Source: Zanthoxylum bungeanum
Taxonomy: Eukaryota; Streptophyta; Magnoliopsida; Sapindales; Rutaceae
DNA: 64,000 nucleotides
Reading direction: 5' to 3'
NCBI GenBank assembly: GCA_019454045.1
Contig: SKCR01001886.1
Location: 62,001-126,000 of the forward strand
Under the pieces are notes generated by a model, which saw only the letters and a program-made list of their open reading frames with translations, searched no databases and was not told the DNA's origin. Positions 42,803-54,969 of this stretch are shown here, piece after piece; the stretch's first letter is position 1, and each line of letters starts with the position of its first letter. A program made the translations under genes and the position numbers.

Positions 42803-43372
42803 CTCCAATATGCAATTTCCTGAAAATAGAAAAAGACATCAAGTTAACAATCGCACCTATATCACATAAAGCCCTACCGAAGTTATGTTCTCATATGATG
42901 CAAGGAATGGTGAAACTGTCAGGATCTTTCAACTTTGGGGGAAGCTTCCTCTGAATGATGGTGTTGTATTCTTCCGTCAATGTTACTATCTCGTAATCTC
43001 TCAATCTCCGTTTACGTGAAAGAATGTCTTTCATGAATTTAATATAGCTGGACATTTGTTCCAAAGCTTCTGTAAATGAGATGTTGATGTGCAGCGTTTT
43101 GAAAACCTCCAAGAAACTTGCAAACTGCTTGTCCAATTTGTTTTTTCTGGAGACGCTGTGGAAAAGGTGGAGGTAGAGTGATTCTTTCTGGTTCTTTTTC
43201 CTTTGCTTCTTTTTCCTCCATCTTTGGAACTGCTTCTTTTGGAACTTCATCAATGGATGCCTTGATTCTAACATCTTTGTTGATCTCAGTACCGCTCTTC
43301 AAAGTAATGGCTTGACATTGCTCCTTCCCTCGGTTCCTTGGATTTGGTTCTGTGTTGCTGGAAAGATTTCCT
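42803..43372 (-). pseudogene. gag-pol: Ath1 gag-protease linker
   Basis: The minus strand has PNPRNRGKEQCQAITLKSG, a Lys/Glu-rich segment, KLDKQFASFLEVFKTLHINI, EALEQMSSYIKFMKDILSRK and KLPPKLKDPDSFTIPC. Two frames are needed. It matches Ath2 51618-52015. Confidence 0.85.
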
Positions 43373-45370
43373 TGTTGGACAGTTATGACCCATAACGTCA
43401 CTATTTGTACAGATCATGGTGTTGTTGTACAAATAAACTATGTGACAAATGAAATTGCTTATCATTTGTGATTAGATCACCAAGATGTATAAATGATAGG
43501 AGGTCCTTATGATTAGTTCCTGGATTGAGATGATATGAGACAGTATCAATCCACGGAGGTTTAATCATTAAATATCCCTAGTCGTAGTATTATCGAGATT
43601 GGACATCGATAATGTGGAATAGACTAGTATTACACTTGTGCGCGTTGTGAGGGCATAACGGCATAGTTCTCATATATTTGGGTATAGGATACTCATGCAA
43701 GTGTAGTAGGAGGTTGTGTTTTACCGATGGTACCTAAAACAGCTTCGCTCTGGATAGACCCCTCGGAATTCCATTGGTAGTATTACTATGTGTCTATGGA
43801 AGTTCGAATCAGGGTATGTGTATTTGGTCTTAACCTGAGACTTGCATCGCTAATACTTGCGACAATCAATATACTTTGGTTTTAGGTCATCCAGGGCTTT
43901 AACAAGTTCTGTGTACGCCTCTGTTGGGTATATTGAGAATCGTAGTGTATTGGGTGTGATGTCGAGATGGAAATATCACTCCAGTAATAGTGGAGATGAT
44001 GATCATGTAAGATACGGAACTCGTTCTCTTATATGCTGCAGCTATCGGGATATTATGACTAGGTCATGTTTATCCGATTATAGAGACTAGTTACCAGAGA
44101 TCCGATATGTGCTTCGTACGGGGCAGACACATTTCCAGCCCCAGGCCTTGCACTACGCAATACTACGTATACAACGCTTGATATAGATCGTTTATTCATG
44201 TAAGCATGTTTCTGGAGAATTTGGTAGGCATGGCACTTTGCTAGAAGCCAACCTTGTCTTGTAAATCGGTAAAAATGTAGTACTAGGTACGTACGTGTTC
44301 GGATAGTCCGACGACTGTATTTACTGCCAACATATCCAGGGATCTCATGGGTCGCTTCCCGAAGATTCACCGATGACGTATGACTCGCACTTTGTTAATC
44401 TGGGATTAATTAGATGAGAGAGAAAATTAATATGGGATTAATTACGGAGATATTTTATCTGGGATAAAATATTATTTAAAGAGAGAGAACGGTTAATTTG
44501 GAATTAATCGATAAATTAATATATTCGATATATTAAACGAAATTGGATTTCGACGCGAAATTAAAATCGGATTTTAATTCGGGCGAACGAGTTAATTTAG
44601 AATTAATTCGTAAGCGACATGAATAGTAATTTTGCTAGGCATAATTATTTAATTAAATTTGATTTAATTACGTCGCAACGGAAAATTCGTTAATTCGGAA
44701 TTAGCGAATCTGAGCCCGGGAGTGTTTGCGGAACCATTCGCATTTAGAATCGAAGTGGGACCCGCAAGTCACATCTAGCGTCACATCATTCGTCAATTAA
44801 GTGATAGATGTCTTTCACTTTGAGTGATTGACACCAGTCATTATTCATGATTGATGTAAGTGGTTGAAAAGCTTTTGAAAGCTTGAAAGACATTTATCAA
44901 TATTTTATTTGATATTTGAATTTTTGGTTTTGTGTATTAGATATACAAAACACAAAATTCTTCTCTCTCTCTTCCTTATGCATTCGGCAATGAGGTCTTC
45001 TTCTCTTTCTCTCTCTTTTGGCTTTTGAAGCCATTTTTTCTTCTTGTTTTAAGCTTGGCCGAGAACTAGAAGGAAGCATAGGTTGATTTGTTGCAAATCT
45101 TCAAGGTGCTAGCACACAAAGAGGCATACAAGGTGATAGGGAAACCCACCTTTGAGCTTGGAATCCATTGATGAAGCTTGGAGCTTGAAGAACACAAATG
45201 GAGCACAAATTGAGGCCATTGTCGTGAGCTTCACCAAGAAGGAGGAAAATATTTTTCTTCGATGCATCCAATCCGATCGTTGTAAGTATGATTCCGCCAT
45301 GCTTTTACGAGTATTCACATATTGTTTCATTGCTTGAAAATGATCCTTGGGACTTAATAGAAACCCAACA
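43373..45370 (+). mobile_element. Solo LTR of the CopA family, TSD TTCCT
   Basis: 1998 bp, TGTTGGACAGTTATG ... AGAAACCCAACA, in plus orientation (reverse of CopA). It is flanked by TTCCT at 43368-43372 and 45371-45375. The gag sequence on both sides is contiguous in Ath2 (GTTACCTGGCGG near 52087), so the empty site is visible. A solo LTR arises by recombination between the two LTRs of a full element. Frames inside are chance. Confidence 0.95.
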
Positions 45371-46112
45371 TTCCTGGCGGTCTGTAACTCTGAGCAACTG
45401 CCAGTTGTCAAATTTGATTCTCCAGTGCTTTAATAGAGGCAGATTGGCTCTGAAACATAGCATCATATTTTTTAACTGATTCATCACTTCCGCTATTCTT
45501 GGTTCAATTACCTGCTTCTGGCCTTTGTTCTGTTGTTGTTGGAATCCGGGTGGTGGATAGTTCTTTAACCCTGAATTGTTGCTCCATTAGAAATTGGGAT
45601 GATTCCTCCACCCTGGGTTGTAGGTGTTGGAATATGGATTGTTCACCCGTCTGTTGAAATTGTTGACATAATTCACCATCTCTTCTTATTGGTTTGGTTC
45701 TGGTGCTCCTCCATATGGTGAACTTGTGGGTCCAATGTTGCCTTACATACCGAGAGTCTTCATGAATTTGTATATCTGATCTAGCTTGGCATTAACTGCT
45801 GTGTTGGCTCCAACTTCATAAATTCCAGTAATTCTTTTATTCAAGCTCCTTTCTGTTGGCCACAAGGAATTGTTGTTGGCCATTTTTTCGATTAAGTCCC
45901 AGGCTTGATCTTCTCTTTTTGCCATCAAAGCTCCTCCAACAGTAGCATCAATTGTGGTTCTCATTAGTCCAGAAAGTCCATTATAGAAAGTTTGGACTTG
46001 AAGGCATTTTGGAATCTCATGGTGATGACATTTCCGGAGCAAATATTTGTACCTTTCCCAAGCTTCGTAGAGAGTCTCCGAGTCTTGTTGTACAAAGGAT
46101 GTGATGTCATTT
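45371..46112 (-). pseudogene. gag: Ath1 gag, C-terminal part
   Basis: The minus strand reads NDITSFVQQDSETLYEAWER, HHHEIPKCLQVQTFYNGLSG, then VGGALMAKREDQAWDLIEKM and, in other frames, the NYVNNFNRR/NPYSNTYNP-type segment. It is interrupted on the right by Ath2 (TSD CATTT at 46108-46112). The N-terminal part continues at 57195. The predicted extension of this frame into 46132 is Ath2 LTR, not gag. Confidence 0.85.
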
Positions 46113-47825
46113 TGACCGACGTAAACACACACGTATAACGAAAGCGCACGTATCGTTCAAGTAGTATAAAAATATCGATCCCACGAGGACTTAATTCATA
46201 TTGTTGTTATTAATTGTTGAATCTATTTATTTACATATATCTAATTATAGGGAGAAGAGAATGATTGCTTGATTGATTTGGTTGATTGTAGATTTGCTAA
46301 ATAAATAAAAAGACAAAAGAAAATAATAAGGAAAATAACAAAAGACACAAAGATCTAGGGTTGTGAATCTTTCTAATATCTTTTAAAAGATGAAGTGATT
46401 ATTTTATGTTTGTGTAATAAATCGATTTACTAACCTGGAACACGAAATTATGCAAAAGCCTATGTCGATGGTCAGACGCAAATACCCAGTTTAACCCAAT
46501 TGAACCATATGTCTATGTCAACCAAATTATCTGGATTCATTAAGTTTAAGTTCCAATTATGGCTGCCCCGCCCGACATGTATATGTCTATCCTGTAAGGA
46601 AATCTATTAAAGGGTTATCTATCCTCAAGGAAGATTGTGGGCTATTAAGTCTAAGGCTGAAACCTAAAATCCATATGTCTAGTTCATTTTAGATTTACCA
46701 CATCAATCTTATTGGTGATCAGACAACAAGAAGCATTAAGCTTAAGACTTAATAAGTAAACCTTTAAATTACCCAAACTATAAAATAACCCATTATAAAC
46801 CGGTGATATTAGAATTCATCACAACCCCAGATAACTAACACATAACTAGGGCTAGTAAAAACTATAAAAAGTAAGAAAGTAAATTACTATTATTACAAAA
46901 CGTAATTAAAATTATTTACAAAACTAAAAACTAAAAACTAAAAGAAACTAGAGAGAGAAACTCCCTCTTTATATCAAGAAGTGAGAGAGAATGGTACAAC
47001 TGAAACTGAAATCTCGAGCTCAATTTATAGGCCTCGGTGGGGTTCCAGTGTCGCGACGCCAAGGCCTTTGGCGTCGCTACGCCAGCTTCTGTCGACGTGG
47101 CACGCTCTGGTTTGTCGGCTGCAGATTCTGGATAAGGTGATAATGTGACACATGGCAAGGTGGTTGGGGCTCAATTATTGTGACACGTGGCGACTTCTGA
47201 TTGGTCGGCTCAGATTCTTATCCACCACGTGTCAGATAGGGAAAAGAGAGCCAATAATTAATGCTGACGTGGCACTGACGTGGCGACACGTGGCAAAGTG
47301 ACTGTCGGCACCATAGAATTACGACATGTGGCACTTCGTGATTGGCTGATGGTGACGTGGCGGTGAGGTGGCACATTGACTCGGTCAACTAATGATGTGG
47401 ATGATGACGTGGAGTGACACGTGACGACATATGGCGATTGCGACTGTCGGCACTGTAAGATGATGACAAGTGGCACGGCGCATGTTAGCAGATCGGCTGT
47501 GATGGTGACACGTGGCACGACGTATGTTAGCAAAGTCAAACTTTTCTCAGATTCTGACACGTGGACCCGGCGCACGTTAGCACTGTTCGGCGCACGTTAG
47601 GCGTCGCGACGCTGAAGGTCTTGGCATCGCGATGCGGCAAATTACCAAAATGCCTTTTTCGTCCAATTTTCACTGTTTTGGCCCAAATCACCTCCAGAGT
47701 GTCCTGAACTTTATTTATCTACAAAATAACACAAAACAAACATCAAAATATTCACAAAACTCAAGAAACTATACAAAATATTAAGTTAAATGAGTGGGAA
47801 ATAGTGATATAATTACCACTCATCA
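46113..47825 (-). mobile_element. Ath2 3' LTR (1713 bp, short form)
   Basis: TGACCGACG ... CCACTCATCA. It lacks the ~470-bp block present in the 5' LTR (55752-56221). It holds the ACGTGGC array in U3. Confidence 0.9.
47094..47565 (-). promoter_or_regulatory. ABRE/G-box-like motif array in LTR U3
   Basis: Seven exact ACGTGGC words (about 47096, 47185, 47267, 47279, 47288, 47355, 47510) plus further ACGTG cores (47225 CACGTGTC, 47406, 47418, 47558) occur within about 470 bp. ACGTGGC is the core of abscisic-acid response elements bound by plant bZIP factors. The array lies toward the LTR start in element sense, i.e. U3, where the promoter is expected. Similar arrays are in 54500-54660, 56450-56940 and 59290-59670. 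Confidence 0.55.
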
Positions 47826-48380
47826 CACCCCCAAACCTAACATTTTGCTAGTTCTCGAGCAAAACATAAAATAACATAATAAAATTAACTAAGAAGCCAC
47901 TTTCGTAGGGATCACGGTTGCATTTAGCGTATGCAACAAGCCTTTAAACCCCTATGTGTCCCTAGTGGACGAGTTGTAGTCTCGTGAGGGTTTACAACAA
48001 TGATACCCCAAACATTTTATAAAAGTAAAAATGTAGTGAAACTAATGCACACAAAAGCAAAAAGACAAGAGAAAAGAGAATAAAGAAGTTAGTGACTAAT
48101 CAGGTGAAATTTCTACTCCAAGTTAAGTTGTTTTGTTTCTTTCTAAATTATTGAATAAGTAATTCTCCGATTATATTTTCCATTCTCCATATACACAGCC
48201 CACAAAATATTAAACAACTCATTTTTGCCCACAGCAGTCACAAGTGCAATTGATAAGAGAGTAATATTTTTGTCCTAAAGTTCTATCAGATTTCACACCT
48301 TTTTGTAGCAATGGAATAATTTTTCTGATTTTTCTGATTTGTTCTATGATTTTTTTTTATATATATACAATATCTTCCGT

Positions 48381-48590
48381 CTATGTAGTGAGTGTTGGGT
48401 CGGTGGCTCCCAAACCAGTTGGCTTTAGGCACCAGGTGTTAAGACACCCCTATGGACTTAATTACTCAGACTTTAGATATATATATTTTGGAACATCCTC
48501 GATCCATGTAGCAAGCTTTGGGCCAGTGACTCCCAAACCAGTTGGCTGTAGGGCACTGGGTGTTAAGACACCCTTACAGACTTAATAACT
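48381..48590 (-). repeat. Tandem duplication in Ath2 3' UTR
   Basis: Same ~123-bp pair as Ath1 19010-19217 (CTCCCAAACCAGTTGGCT in both units). Confidence 0.85.
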
Positions 48591-49139
48591 TGGATCTCGG
48601 ATGTTTTTTTTTTCTTTTTTTTCTCCATCACTTTCTGAGATGCTTCCTCCATTTAAAATAGAGTACTGAATATTACAAACTTTTCAATTATAGCTCATGT
48701 CTGTATGTTTCCATGTATGTTGATAATACCTGTCAACTGAGCATATGAAGATCCATTTTAGTCCGTTTTATGGAGAATTTACAAATTAAATAATTTAAAA
48801 TGAAATAAATAAAAATTAACTTGTTTCGAAATAGGTTTGAGATACGTCTCAGGAGTGGAAACTCCTTACTCAGCTATCTTTTACCAATTTCACCTTTTTT
48901 TTAGTCAAAATAAAAACATAAAAACGCAAAGTATTTTTGTAATTTTTGAAAAATTTTCAAATTTTTTGTATTTTTCGAAAAATTTTGAACTAAAAATAAA
49001 AACAACACACAACTAAAAAAGATACTAATCAACTAATTCCCCCCCCCAAACCTAAATGAGACATTATCCCCAATGTCTTAAACAGTAGAAGAAGAGTTTA
49101 GAAGATAGTACCTGGTTGGCTGAAATTCTACACGAAAAG

Positions 49140-49793
49140 TTAAAGGTTAAGATCCAGATTAACACGATGCCTCTTACCACGATCGTCCTCGGACCAATTT
49201 ATCTTTGAAAGGATAGGGTCAACTTGTGGTTCTTAGGCTAAGATTTGGTCAATTAAATCTGGAGCAGTTCTGGCAGTAAATAGGAGTTCTTTCATAGGTT
49301 TTGACACGAACCCATTTCTTCGAGCATCATCAAGAAACACACAAAGAAAATCATAAAATCCTTCAACGTTGTACAGTCCAAGCTGTTTCTGGTGTATGTT
49401 CAGGTTCGTCCAAGATAACACTGTAAAAATTTCCTCCAATGTACCCAAGCTACCTAGCAAAGCAATAAAAGCATCAGCACGGTTAATCATTTATACCAGT
49501 CGTTCAGACATACCTGGCGCAATCAGTTCCTCTTCGTTTGATGATCCAATAATATTTGCCTCTGCCAAGGGTTTTGGGATGATTCCTAAAACGTTACTAC
49601 CTCATTCCTATACGGCCTTTGAAATGATCCCCATTAGTCCAAGATTGCCTCCACCATATACTAAGTGCATATTTCTTGCAGCTAAGACTCGACCCAATTC
49701 TTGTGATGCTTCTACGTATTGTGGTTTAGTACCAACACTACTACCGCAAAACACACAGATGTTTTCAACTCGTCTTCTTGAAGTGGCTTCCAT
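49140..49793 (-). pseudogene. LOG-like: LOG copy B, in Ath2
   Basis: 654 bp with no net indel: ATG 49793, MEATSRRRVENICVFCGSS, LVYGGGNLGLMGIISKAV, end LDLNL-TAA (49140-49142). Stops: TAG at 49608-49610, TGA at 49602-49604 (the same codon as the TGA of copy A), a TAA in ERLV-stop-MINRAD near 49491, and a TAA near 49230. The family motif is damaged to LLGSLGTLEE. It is intronless and in the same position as copy A, between ORFx and the PPT. It is clearly dead, and more decayed than copy A. Confidence 0.9.
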
Positions 49794-50043
49794 ATTTTAC
49801 TCTGGATGTCTTCAAAAGTGCAATGATGAGTTGAATTTATAACACCTGAAAAGGGTGAGTAAAATAATAGCACTAGTACCTTTCAAATGACAATTATTAG
49901 TTTAACAGTAAAATAAATCGTGATAGTCAAAAATGTCTGGATCCTGTCAGAGAAAATAAAAGAAACAACAAAACAAATCACAATTATCAGGAAAAGACAA
50001 AGATATATAATATGTACAAGAAAAGTAGCGGCTTGATTGACGT

Positions 50044-50580
50044 CTATGCGTCAGGGACAAGCTTCCCATCCAATTTTCTTATAAATTGGCAAACAAAGTC
50101 TTTTTTAGTTAGATTCCCGAGACTTAACAGTTGTCTTTCCTTTTGGAATTGTGCGTATAACACACGAATCTCATGATACACACATCCACTGGGATGCGTC
50201 TCAAGAGTTATAGATATGTCATCCAAAGACTCCTTACTCAAGCCATCCCTAATGAAGTTAATCTTATTTTCGCGGTTATCAGACACCATTCCTAAAGAAC
50301 GACAACGAGTATTACAAAACATGCGAGCACATTTATAACAAACACACATTCTTTTGGCTCTTCTCTTTTTAGCATAAGTGCTCCTTCCTAAACCAGGCAT
50401 ATGTGAAATAAAAGAGTCAGAAGACTCACCTGCCAATCAGACCCATGCTTCAATAATCCAACGAATGTCAATAGGAATACCTTTGATCATCAGTAGTCTC
50501 ATCCGTTCCAAACGAGCTTTGTAAACTTTAATCAAGGAAATTGCTTGTGTGAAGATTTGCGAGAGCTTCTTCCATCGTGA
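50044..50580 (-). pseudogene. ORFx copy B, decayed
   Basis: Same unrecognised protein as 20683-21231. It starts MEEALANLH near 50577, then loses frame by a deletion (GGAAATTGCTTGTGTG region), and has a TGA (W-V-stop-L-A-G, near 50439). From 50436 it is open to 50044: SFISHMPGLGRSTYAKKRRA, CYKCARMFCNTRCR, SKESLDDISITLETHPSG, GKLVPDA. The Cys cluster, the basic patch and most of the C-terminus are conserved between the two elements. Confidence 0.65.
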
Positions 50581-50714
50581 AAGGACTTAATCTGCAAAAA
50601 CTAAACACACACAAATTAAATCACACCAAATCACAATATATATAAAAATTGCATGGGTTGCCTCCCTGCTAGCGCTAAGTTTAAAGTCGTCAGCTAGACG
50701 TGACTTCTCGAATG

Positions 50715-51110
50715 TTAGGCTGGATCTGAAAGTATGACACTTTCTTTTTGTCGCTCAAATGATTCTCCCCAGTAGTGCTGGACACGCTTGTTTTTAACCT
50801 TGAAAGTTTTGTTGGAGTCAGGATCATGTATCTCAACGGCTCTGTCTGGTAAAACCTTGGTGATCACAAATGGACCTGACCACCGTGATTTTGGCTTCCA
50901 TGGGAAAAATTTCACCCTTGATTTGTTTAACAGTACCTTCTGCCCTGGTTCGAGTTGTATGCGCACTAACTTCTCATCATGTCTTTTCCTTGCCTTTTCT
51001 TTGTACAATTTGGCATCCTTAAAAGGCTGTATGTGAAATTCCTCCAATTCGTTGAGCTGGTGGAAATTTTCTCTTTTGTTGCTTGTAGTGCAAGAATAGG
51101 CTTCTTCAGT
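50715..51110 (-). pseudogene. pol: Ath2 integrase C-terminal piece
   Basis: The minus frame reads [14 protein letters not shown] (DAKLYKEKARKRHDEKLV), LEPGQKVLLNKSRVKFFP, the GPY/F-type [19 protein letters not shown] and [20 protein letters not shown]. It is fused at about 51110-51120 to the end of the protease/RT linker: RT, RNase H and the integrase core are missing by one deletion. Confidence 0.85.
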
Positions 51111-51119
51111 ACGCAGTGC

Positions 51120-51569
51120 GCTTTATCTTCAGGCTCCATAGGTAATTGACATGTTTTAAGTTTGTCAGTAGAACTTTGTCTTTCATCAGAGTTCTGATCG
51201 GTACTATGTATCACATCAAGTCTGAAACATTCCTCCTTTTTTTCATCATCTGGGAAATTCATGGCTTTGAAAAACATTGAATGTTACTTCTTGGTCCTGT
51301 ACCCTCATGGTTAGTTCTCCTTTTTGTACATCAATAATGGTTCGACCTGTAGCCAAGAATAGTCTCCCGAGGATGATTGGTACGTCTGTGTTTTCCTCCA
51401 TATCAAGGACAATAAAATCTGCTAGGAAAATGAATTTGTCAACCTTGACCAGCACATCTTCAACTACACCTCTCGGAAATACGAGCGTTCTATCAGCAAG
51501 TTGTAGAGAGACTGAAGTTGGCATTGTTTCTCCAATCTGTAATTTCCTGAAAATAGAAAAAGGCATCAA
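51120..51569 (-). pseudogene. pol: Ath2 protease region
   Basis: The minus frame has PTSVSLQLADRTLVFPRGVV, VLVKVDKFIFLADFIVLDME, VPIILGRLFLATGRTIIDVQ and GELTMRVQDQEVTFNVF. It then continues in another frame MNFPDDEKKEECFRLDVI before the deletion. It is the more complete of the two protease copies. Confidence 0.85.
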
Positions 51570-51617
51570 GTTAACACTCGCACCTAGATCACACAGAGCC
51601 TTACCGAAGTCATGCTC

Positions 51618-53404
51618 TCATATGGTGCAAGAAACAGTGAAACTGCCAGGATCTTTCAACTTTGGAGGAAGTTTTCTCTGAATGATGGCGCTGCATTCTT
51701 CTGATAATGCTACTGTCTCATAATCTCCCAATCTCCGCTTTCGTGAAAGAATGTCTTTCATAAATTTGGCATAGCTGGGCATTTGTTCCAACGCTTCTGC
51801 AAATGGAATGTTGATATGCAGCTTTTTGAACACCTCCAAGAATCGAGCAAATTGCTTGTCCAGCTTATTCTTCTGAAGATTCTGAGGAAAAGGGAGGTGG
51901 AGTGATCTGTTCTTTTTCCTTTGCTTCTTTTTCCTCCATCTGTTGCTTTGTTTCTTTTGGAACTTCCTCAGCAGTTGTTTTGGCTCCAACATCTTTGTTG
52001 ATTTCAGTACCGCTTTTTTAACATGATGTTATGACACTGCTCCTTCCCCATGTTCCTCGGATTTGTTCAGTGTTGCTAGGAAGGTTACCTGGCGGTCTGT
52101 AACTCTGAGCATTGGCCAGTTGTCCAATTTGATTCTCCAGTGTTTTAATAGAAGCTGATTGACTTTGAATTAATGCTGCTTGGGATTGAAACATAGCATC
52201 ATATCTTGCTGCTTGAGAGTCGTGTTTTGCTTCTATCTTTTTCAAGTGGATCAACACTTCTGTTATTCCTGATTCATTTGCCTGCTCCTGGCCTTTGTTC
52301 TGTTGTTGTAATCCGGGTGGTGGATTGTTCATTTGCCCTGAATTGTTGCTCCATACGAAATTGTGATGATTCCTCCACCCTGGGTTGTAGGTGTTGGAAT
52401 ATGGATTGTTCCCCTGTCTGTTGAAATTGTTGACATAATTCACCGTTTCTTTATGTTGGTTGAAAGATTCTGACTCAGGTGCTTCTCCAAATGGTGAACT
52501 TGTGGATCTACCATTAACTTTCATGTTAAGAGTTTCCAGATTTTTGCAAATCATATCCAGCTTGGAATTCAGTGCTGTGTTGGCTCCAACTTCATAAATT
52601 CCTACAATTTTTGGATCATGCTCCTTTCTGTTGGCCACAAGGAGTTGTTGTTGGCCATTTCTTCAATTAAGTCACACAGGCTTGATCTTCTCCTTTTGCC
52701 ATTAAAGCTCCTCCAGCAGCAGCAGCATCAATTGTGGTTCTCATTATTCCAAAAAGTCCATTGTAGAAGGTTTGGACTTGTAGCCACTTTGCGATCTCAT
52801 GATGAGGACATTTCCGGAGTAAATCTTTGAATCTTTCCCAAGCTTCGCAAAGGGATTCTGAATCTTATTGCACGAAGGATGTGATGTCATTCCTCAACTT
52901 TGCAGTTCTGGCTGGTGGAAAGTACTTTGTAAGGAATTTGGTGGCTAGAGTGTTCCAAGTTGTGATGGAACCTGCTGGTAACGAATGCAGCCAAGCTTTA
53001 GCTCTGTCTTTCAGGGAATATGGAAAAACCCACAGTCTCATTGCTTCTTCAGCTGCTCGGTTGTAATTGAAAGTACCGTAAACTTCCAGGAAGTTGCTGA
53101 TGTGGGAATTAGGATCTTCAGTTGCATTTCCCCCAAACTGTACTGACTGCTGAATCATCTGGATGCATGTTTTGATGTCACCCGCATTTGCTGGTAAGGG
53201 AGGAAGTACAATACAGGAAATGAAGCCGTCGACCACCGGAATGGTTCTATCTCGAATGGGAATCGGTGGTGCAACGTTCAAAGGTTCAGATTCCATGTTG
53301 ACTAAAGCTTCTTGGCCTTCTTGCCTTTCCCTTCTCAACTGTCTGATAGTTCTTTCAATTTCTGGGTCAAGCGGTCGGAGTTCAAAGCTTCTGGTTCGTC
53401 TCAT
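51618..53404 (-). pseudogene. gag: Ath2 gag and gag-pro linker
   Basis: Start MRRTRSFELRPLDPEIERTI at 53404. The capsid core is FGGNATEDPNSHISNFLEVY, LWVFPYSLKDRAKAWLHSLP, then TKFLTKYFPPARTAKLRND. A TAA at 52862-52864 replaces the second Gln of FVQQ. After that come HHEIAKWLQVQTFYNGL, the Asn/Gln-rich NYVNNFNRQGNNPYSNTYNP, QIGQLANAQSYRPPGNLP, and the basic linker ending KLPPKLKDPGSFTVSC. Several further shifts occur. Athila lineage. Role when intact: structural protein of the virus-like particle. Confidence 0.9.
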
Positions 53405-53510
53405 GTAGTTTCTGAGAACCTGAAAAATAAGAAAACAAAAACAGTAAGTAAAAAGAAATTAAATACAAATAACGTATCTAACCCCTAAACTAATAGTAAA
53501 AGATAAATAA

Positions 53511-53532
53511 GTCCCCGGCAACGGCACCAAAA
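53511..53532 (-). other. Ath2 primer-binding site (inner copy)
   Basis: The minus strand reads TTTTGGTGCCGTTGCCGGGGAC next to the LTR end. The outer copy is at 54970-54991. This is the Athila-type site with one CG-to-TG change. Confidence 0.8.
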
Positions 53533-53535
53533 ACT

Positions 53536-54684
53536 TGACCGGCGTAAACACACACGTATAACGCAAGCGCACGTATCGTTCAAGTAGTATAAAAATATCG
53601 ATCCCACGAGGACTTAATTCCTATTGTTGTTATTAATTGTTGAATCTATTTATTTCATATATCTAATTATAGGGAGAAGAGAATGATTGCTTGATTGATT
53701 TGGTTGATTGTAGATTTGCTAAATAAATAAAAAGACAAAAGAAAATAATAAGGAAAATAACAAAAGACACAAAGATCTAGGGTTGTGAATCTTTCTAATA
53801 TCTTTTAAAAGATGAAGTGATTATTTTTATTTTGTGTAATAAATCGATTTACTAACCTGGAACACGAAATTATGCAAAAGCCTATGTCGATGGTCAGACG
53901 CAAATACCCAGTTTAACCCAATTGAACCATATGTCTATGTCAACCAAATTATCTGGATTCATTAAGTTTAAGTTACAATTATGGCTGCCCCCGCCCGACA
54001 TGTATATGTCTATCCTGTAAGGAAATCTATTAAAGGGTTATCTATCCTCAAGGAAGATTGTGGGCTATTAAGTCTAAGGCTGAAACCTAAAATCCTATGT
54101 CTAGTTCATTTTAGATTTACCACATCAATCTTATTGGTGATCAGACAACAAGAAGCATTAAGCTTAAGACTTAATAAGTAAACCTTTAAATTACCCAAAC
54201 TATAAAATAACCCATTATAAATCGGTGATATTAGAATTCATCACAACCCCAGATAACTAACACATAACTAGGGCTAGTAAAAACTATAAAAAGTAAGAAA
54301 GTAAATTACTATTATTACAAAACGTAATTAAAATTATTTACAAAACTAAAAACTAAAAACTAAAAGAAACTAGAGAGAGAAACTCCCTCTTTATATCAAA
54401 GAAGTGAGAGAGAATGGTACAACTGAAACTGAAATCTCGAGCTCAATTTATAGGCCTCGGTGGGGTTCCAGTGTCGCGACGCCAAGGCCTTTGGCGTCGC
54501 TACGCCAGCTTCTGTCGACGTGGCACGCTCTGGTTTGTCGGCTGCAGATTCTAGATAAGGTGATAATGTGACACATGGCAAGGTGGTTGGGGCTCAATTA
54601 TTGTGACACGTGGCGACTTCTGATTGGTCGGCTCAGATTCTTATCCACCACGTGTCAGATAGGGAAAAGAGAGCCAATAATAAT
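53536..54684 (-). mobile_element. Ath2 extra partial LTR (L3)
   Basis: It matches the 3' LTR short form for 1149 bp and then switches at AATAATGC to gag sequence CGTCGACCACCGGAATGG (as at 53229). It is part of a ~1.46-kb duplication (53229-54684) with GC microhomology at the junction. Confidence 0.85.
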
Positions 54685-54969
54685 GCCGTCGACCACCGGA
54701 ATGGTTCTATCTCGAATGGGAATCGGTGGTGCAACGTTCAAAGGTTCAGGTTCCATGTTGACTAAAGCTTCTTGGCCTTCTTGCCTTTCCCTTCTCAACT
54801 GTCTGATAGTTCTTTAAATTTCTGGGTCAAGCGGTCGGAGTTCAAAGCTTCTGGTTCGTCTCATGTAGTTTCTGAGAACCTGAAAAATAAGAAAACAAAA
54901 ACAGTAAGTAAAAAGAAATTAAATACAAATAACGTATCTACCCCTAAACTAATAGTAAAAGATAAATAA
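54685..54969 (-). pseudogene. gag: Ath2 duplicated gag N-terminal fragment
   Basis: A copy of 53229-53510, including the MRRTRSFELRPLD start region (with one TAA, ATTTAAAG in place of CTTTCAATT). It is followed by the outer PBS. Confidence 0.85.

Noticed and set aside
45743..46132. gag frame appearing to start within an LTR at 46132
   Set aside because: The first residues are Ath2 LTR sequence fused to Ath1 gag by the insertion; not a real start.
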